In this document: one piece after another, positions 63,363 to 64,000 of the stretch
How positions within the stretch are numbered: the first letter of the stretch is position 1
Layout: every line of letters begins with the position of its first letter
Assembly: GCF_011045125.1 (NCBI RefSeq)
Contig: NZ_JAAKZF010000003.1
Span: 124,001-188,000, forward strand
Length of the DNA: 64,000 bases
Source: Allomesorhizobium camelthorni
GTDB lineage: Bacteria > Pseudomonadota > Alphaproteobacteria > Rhizobiales > Rhizobiaceae
Reading direction: 5' to 3'
Made by a program: the position numbers and the translations under genes
Notes under the pieces: model-generated
What the model was told of the DNA's origin: nothing
Databases searched by the model: none
What the model saw: only the letters and a program-made list of their open reading frames with translations

Positions 63363-63609
63363 GTGCGTCCTTCGAGGCTCGCTTCGCTCGCACCTCAGGA
63401 TGAGGGAGGTTTTTGCCCGCGTTCCTTTTCCTGAAGAGACTTTGGCCTGCGCAGCTATTCCTGAGGGGGCTCTGGCCGGCATCGATTTTTCTAAAGAGGC
63501 TTTTGCCGGCGTTTTTCGTCTCAAAGCGCTCGCATTCCCGAGTCAGAGAGGCAGGCGCACAACGTCCCTTATCCTGAGGCGCGAGCGCAGCGAGCCTCGA
63601 AGGACGCAC
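63363..63609. repeat. Second composite element: 45-bp inverted arms with 30-bp tandem repeats
   Basis: Arms 63363-63407 and 63565-63609 match in reverse complement with three mismatches over 45 bp (core TTCGAGGCTCGCTTCGCTCG). The loop holds four imperfect 30-bp units at about 63,412-63,531, which a leftward reading turns into AGKSLFRKIDAGQSPLRNSC. Same plan as the element at 59,990, with different sequence. No gene is convincing here; 63,249-63,362 shows nothing specific. Confidence 0.8.
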
Positions 63610-63642
63610 TGCCGCATAAATCAACGCCCCGAACAATTGGGG

Positions 63643-64000
63643 CTATTCCCGATCTCCGGTGGGAGCAAACGGCTTGTGCCCCATCAACTCCCCCTCACGA
63701 TTGAAGATCAGGATTTCGAGTTCGATTCCCGGGTCCTTCAGCACCGCCGCAGCCGTGCGCCAGGCGCCGGCGGCGATCGCCTCGCCGATCGGAACTCCGG
63801 CCGCCGTCGCCTCGGCGAAGGCTTCGGCGACGGTGTTGGCGGTACGGATTTTTCCGGCCAGCTCAACGGATGCGCCGGCTTGCAGCGCGGCCGCCGCCAG
63901 CGCGTCGAGGTCGGCGGCGCCTCGCTTGGAGTGCAGGTCGAGCATGCCTTGCGCCAGCTTGGTCATTTTTGCCACGCCGCCGGCGATCGTCACGCGCGGC
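63643..64000 (-). CDS. cbiD: Cobalt-precorrin-5B C1-methyltransferase, C-terminal part
   Basis: The 3' part (about 118 residues) of CbiD, cut by the right edge. VTIAGGVAKMTKLAQGMLDL, HSKRGAADLDALAAAALQAG and GVPIGEAIAAGAWRTAAAVL are C-terminal CbiD blocks. CbiD does the C1 methylation in the anaerobic route; many alphaproteobacteria with aerobic CobG use it in place of CobF. It faces the cobM end and is separated from it by the repeats. Confidence 0.88.
   Translation of the reverse strand, partial: PRVTIAGGVAKMTKLAQGMLDLHSKRGAADLDALAAAALQAGASVELAGKIRTANTVAEAFAEATAAGVPIGEAIAAGAWRTAAAVLKDPGIELEILIFNREGELMGHKPFAPTGDRE

Noticed and set aside
63253-63636. Minus-strand frame with repeated AGQSLFRK units
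   Set aside because: It reads through the inverted arms and the tandem repeats; the periodicity comes from DNA repeats. No ribosome binding site and no homologous domain seen, so it is treated as repeat, not gene.

Overview
The window looks like the chromosome of a rhizobial alphaproteobacterium, most likely Mesorhizobium or a close Phyllobacteriaceae relative. Supporting signs are high GC, the gene order lolD-lolC/E-proS-DUF1467-mce-rnj-birA-nuoN..nuoA, an aerobic cobalamin cluster with cobW, cobN and cobG under a cobalamin riboswitch, and many palindromic repeats of the kind common in that group. The genus is inferred; no marker here fixes it.

Region 1 (1 to about 20,380) is one end of an integrated temperate phage or phage-like element. 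A central control point near 7,810-7,905 separates a leftward block from a rightward block. The leftward block holds two DNA methyltransferases, a DNA-binding protein, an AAA+ ATPase, a GapR/DUF2312-like protein, a secreted Cys-rich protein, an RHH protein, a GcrA-like mini-protein and a CII-like protein. The rightward block holds a Cro/CI-like HTH, an Arc-like RHH protein, an HNH nuclease, a lipoprotein, a string of small phage proteins, a Gp37/Gp68 protein, a sulfotransferase-like protein, a DUF4326 protein and a tyrosine integrase. Nearly all neighbours overlap by 1-4 bases (ATGA or TGATG). Two operator clusters share an 18-bp quasi-palindrome. The element ends at the 3' end of tRNA-Leu(GAG), the probable attachment site. 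The integrase is followed by an overlapping gene that seems to join an integrase-type arm-binding segment to an HNH nuclease domain; this is the most novel-looking gene in the window.

Region 2 (20,658-23,308) holds lipB, a gamma-glutamyltranspeptidase gene, and a 28-residue membrane peptide with a strong ribosome binding site.

Region 3 (23,448-48,021) is a long leftward block. From its promoter side it reads nuoA, B, C, D, E, F, G, H, I, J, K, L, M, N, birA, rnj, mce, DUF1467, proS, lolC/E, lolD. Six extra ORFs sit inside the nuo operon: four small or medium proteins of unknown function, a pentapeptide-repeat protein, and a helix-hairpin-helix protein that shares its C-terminal domain with the extension of NuoE. 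A rightward sRNA candidate of about 150 nt lies between proS and DUF1467.

Region 4 (48,390-50,031) holds a YcaQ-family DNA glycosylase-like gene and a secreted hypothetical protein.

Region 5 (50,196-64,000) is the cobalamin locus: promoter, riboswitch, DUF1636 gene, cobW, cobN, cobG, cobH, cobI, cobJ, cobK (opposite strand), cobL, cobE, cobM and the 3' part of cbiD (opposite strand). It is full of palindromic repeats. Two lie in frame inside cobN and a block of others lies in frame inside cobE. Two larger composite elements have long inverted arms flanking short tandem repeats.
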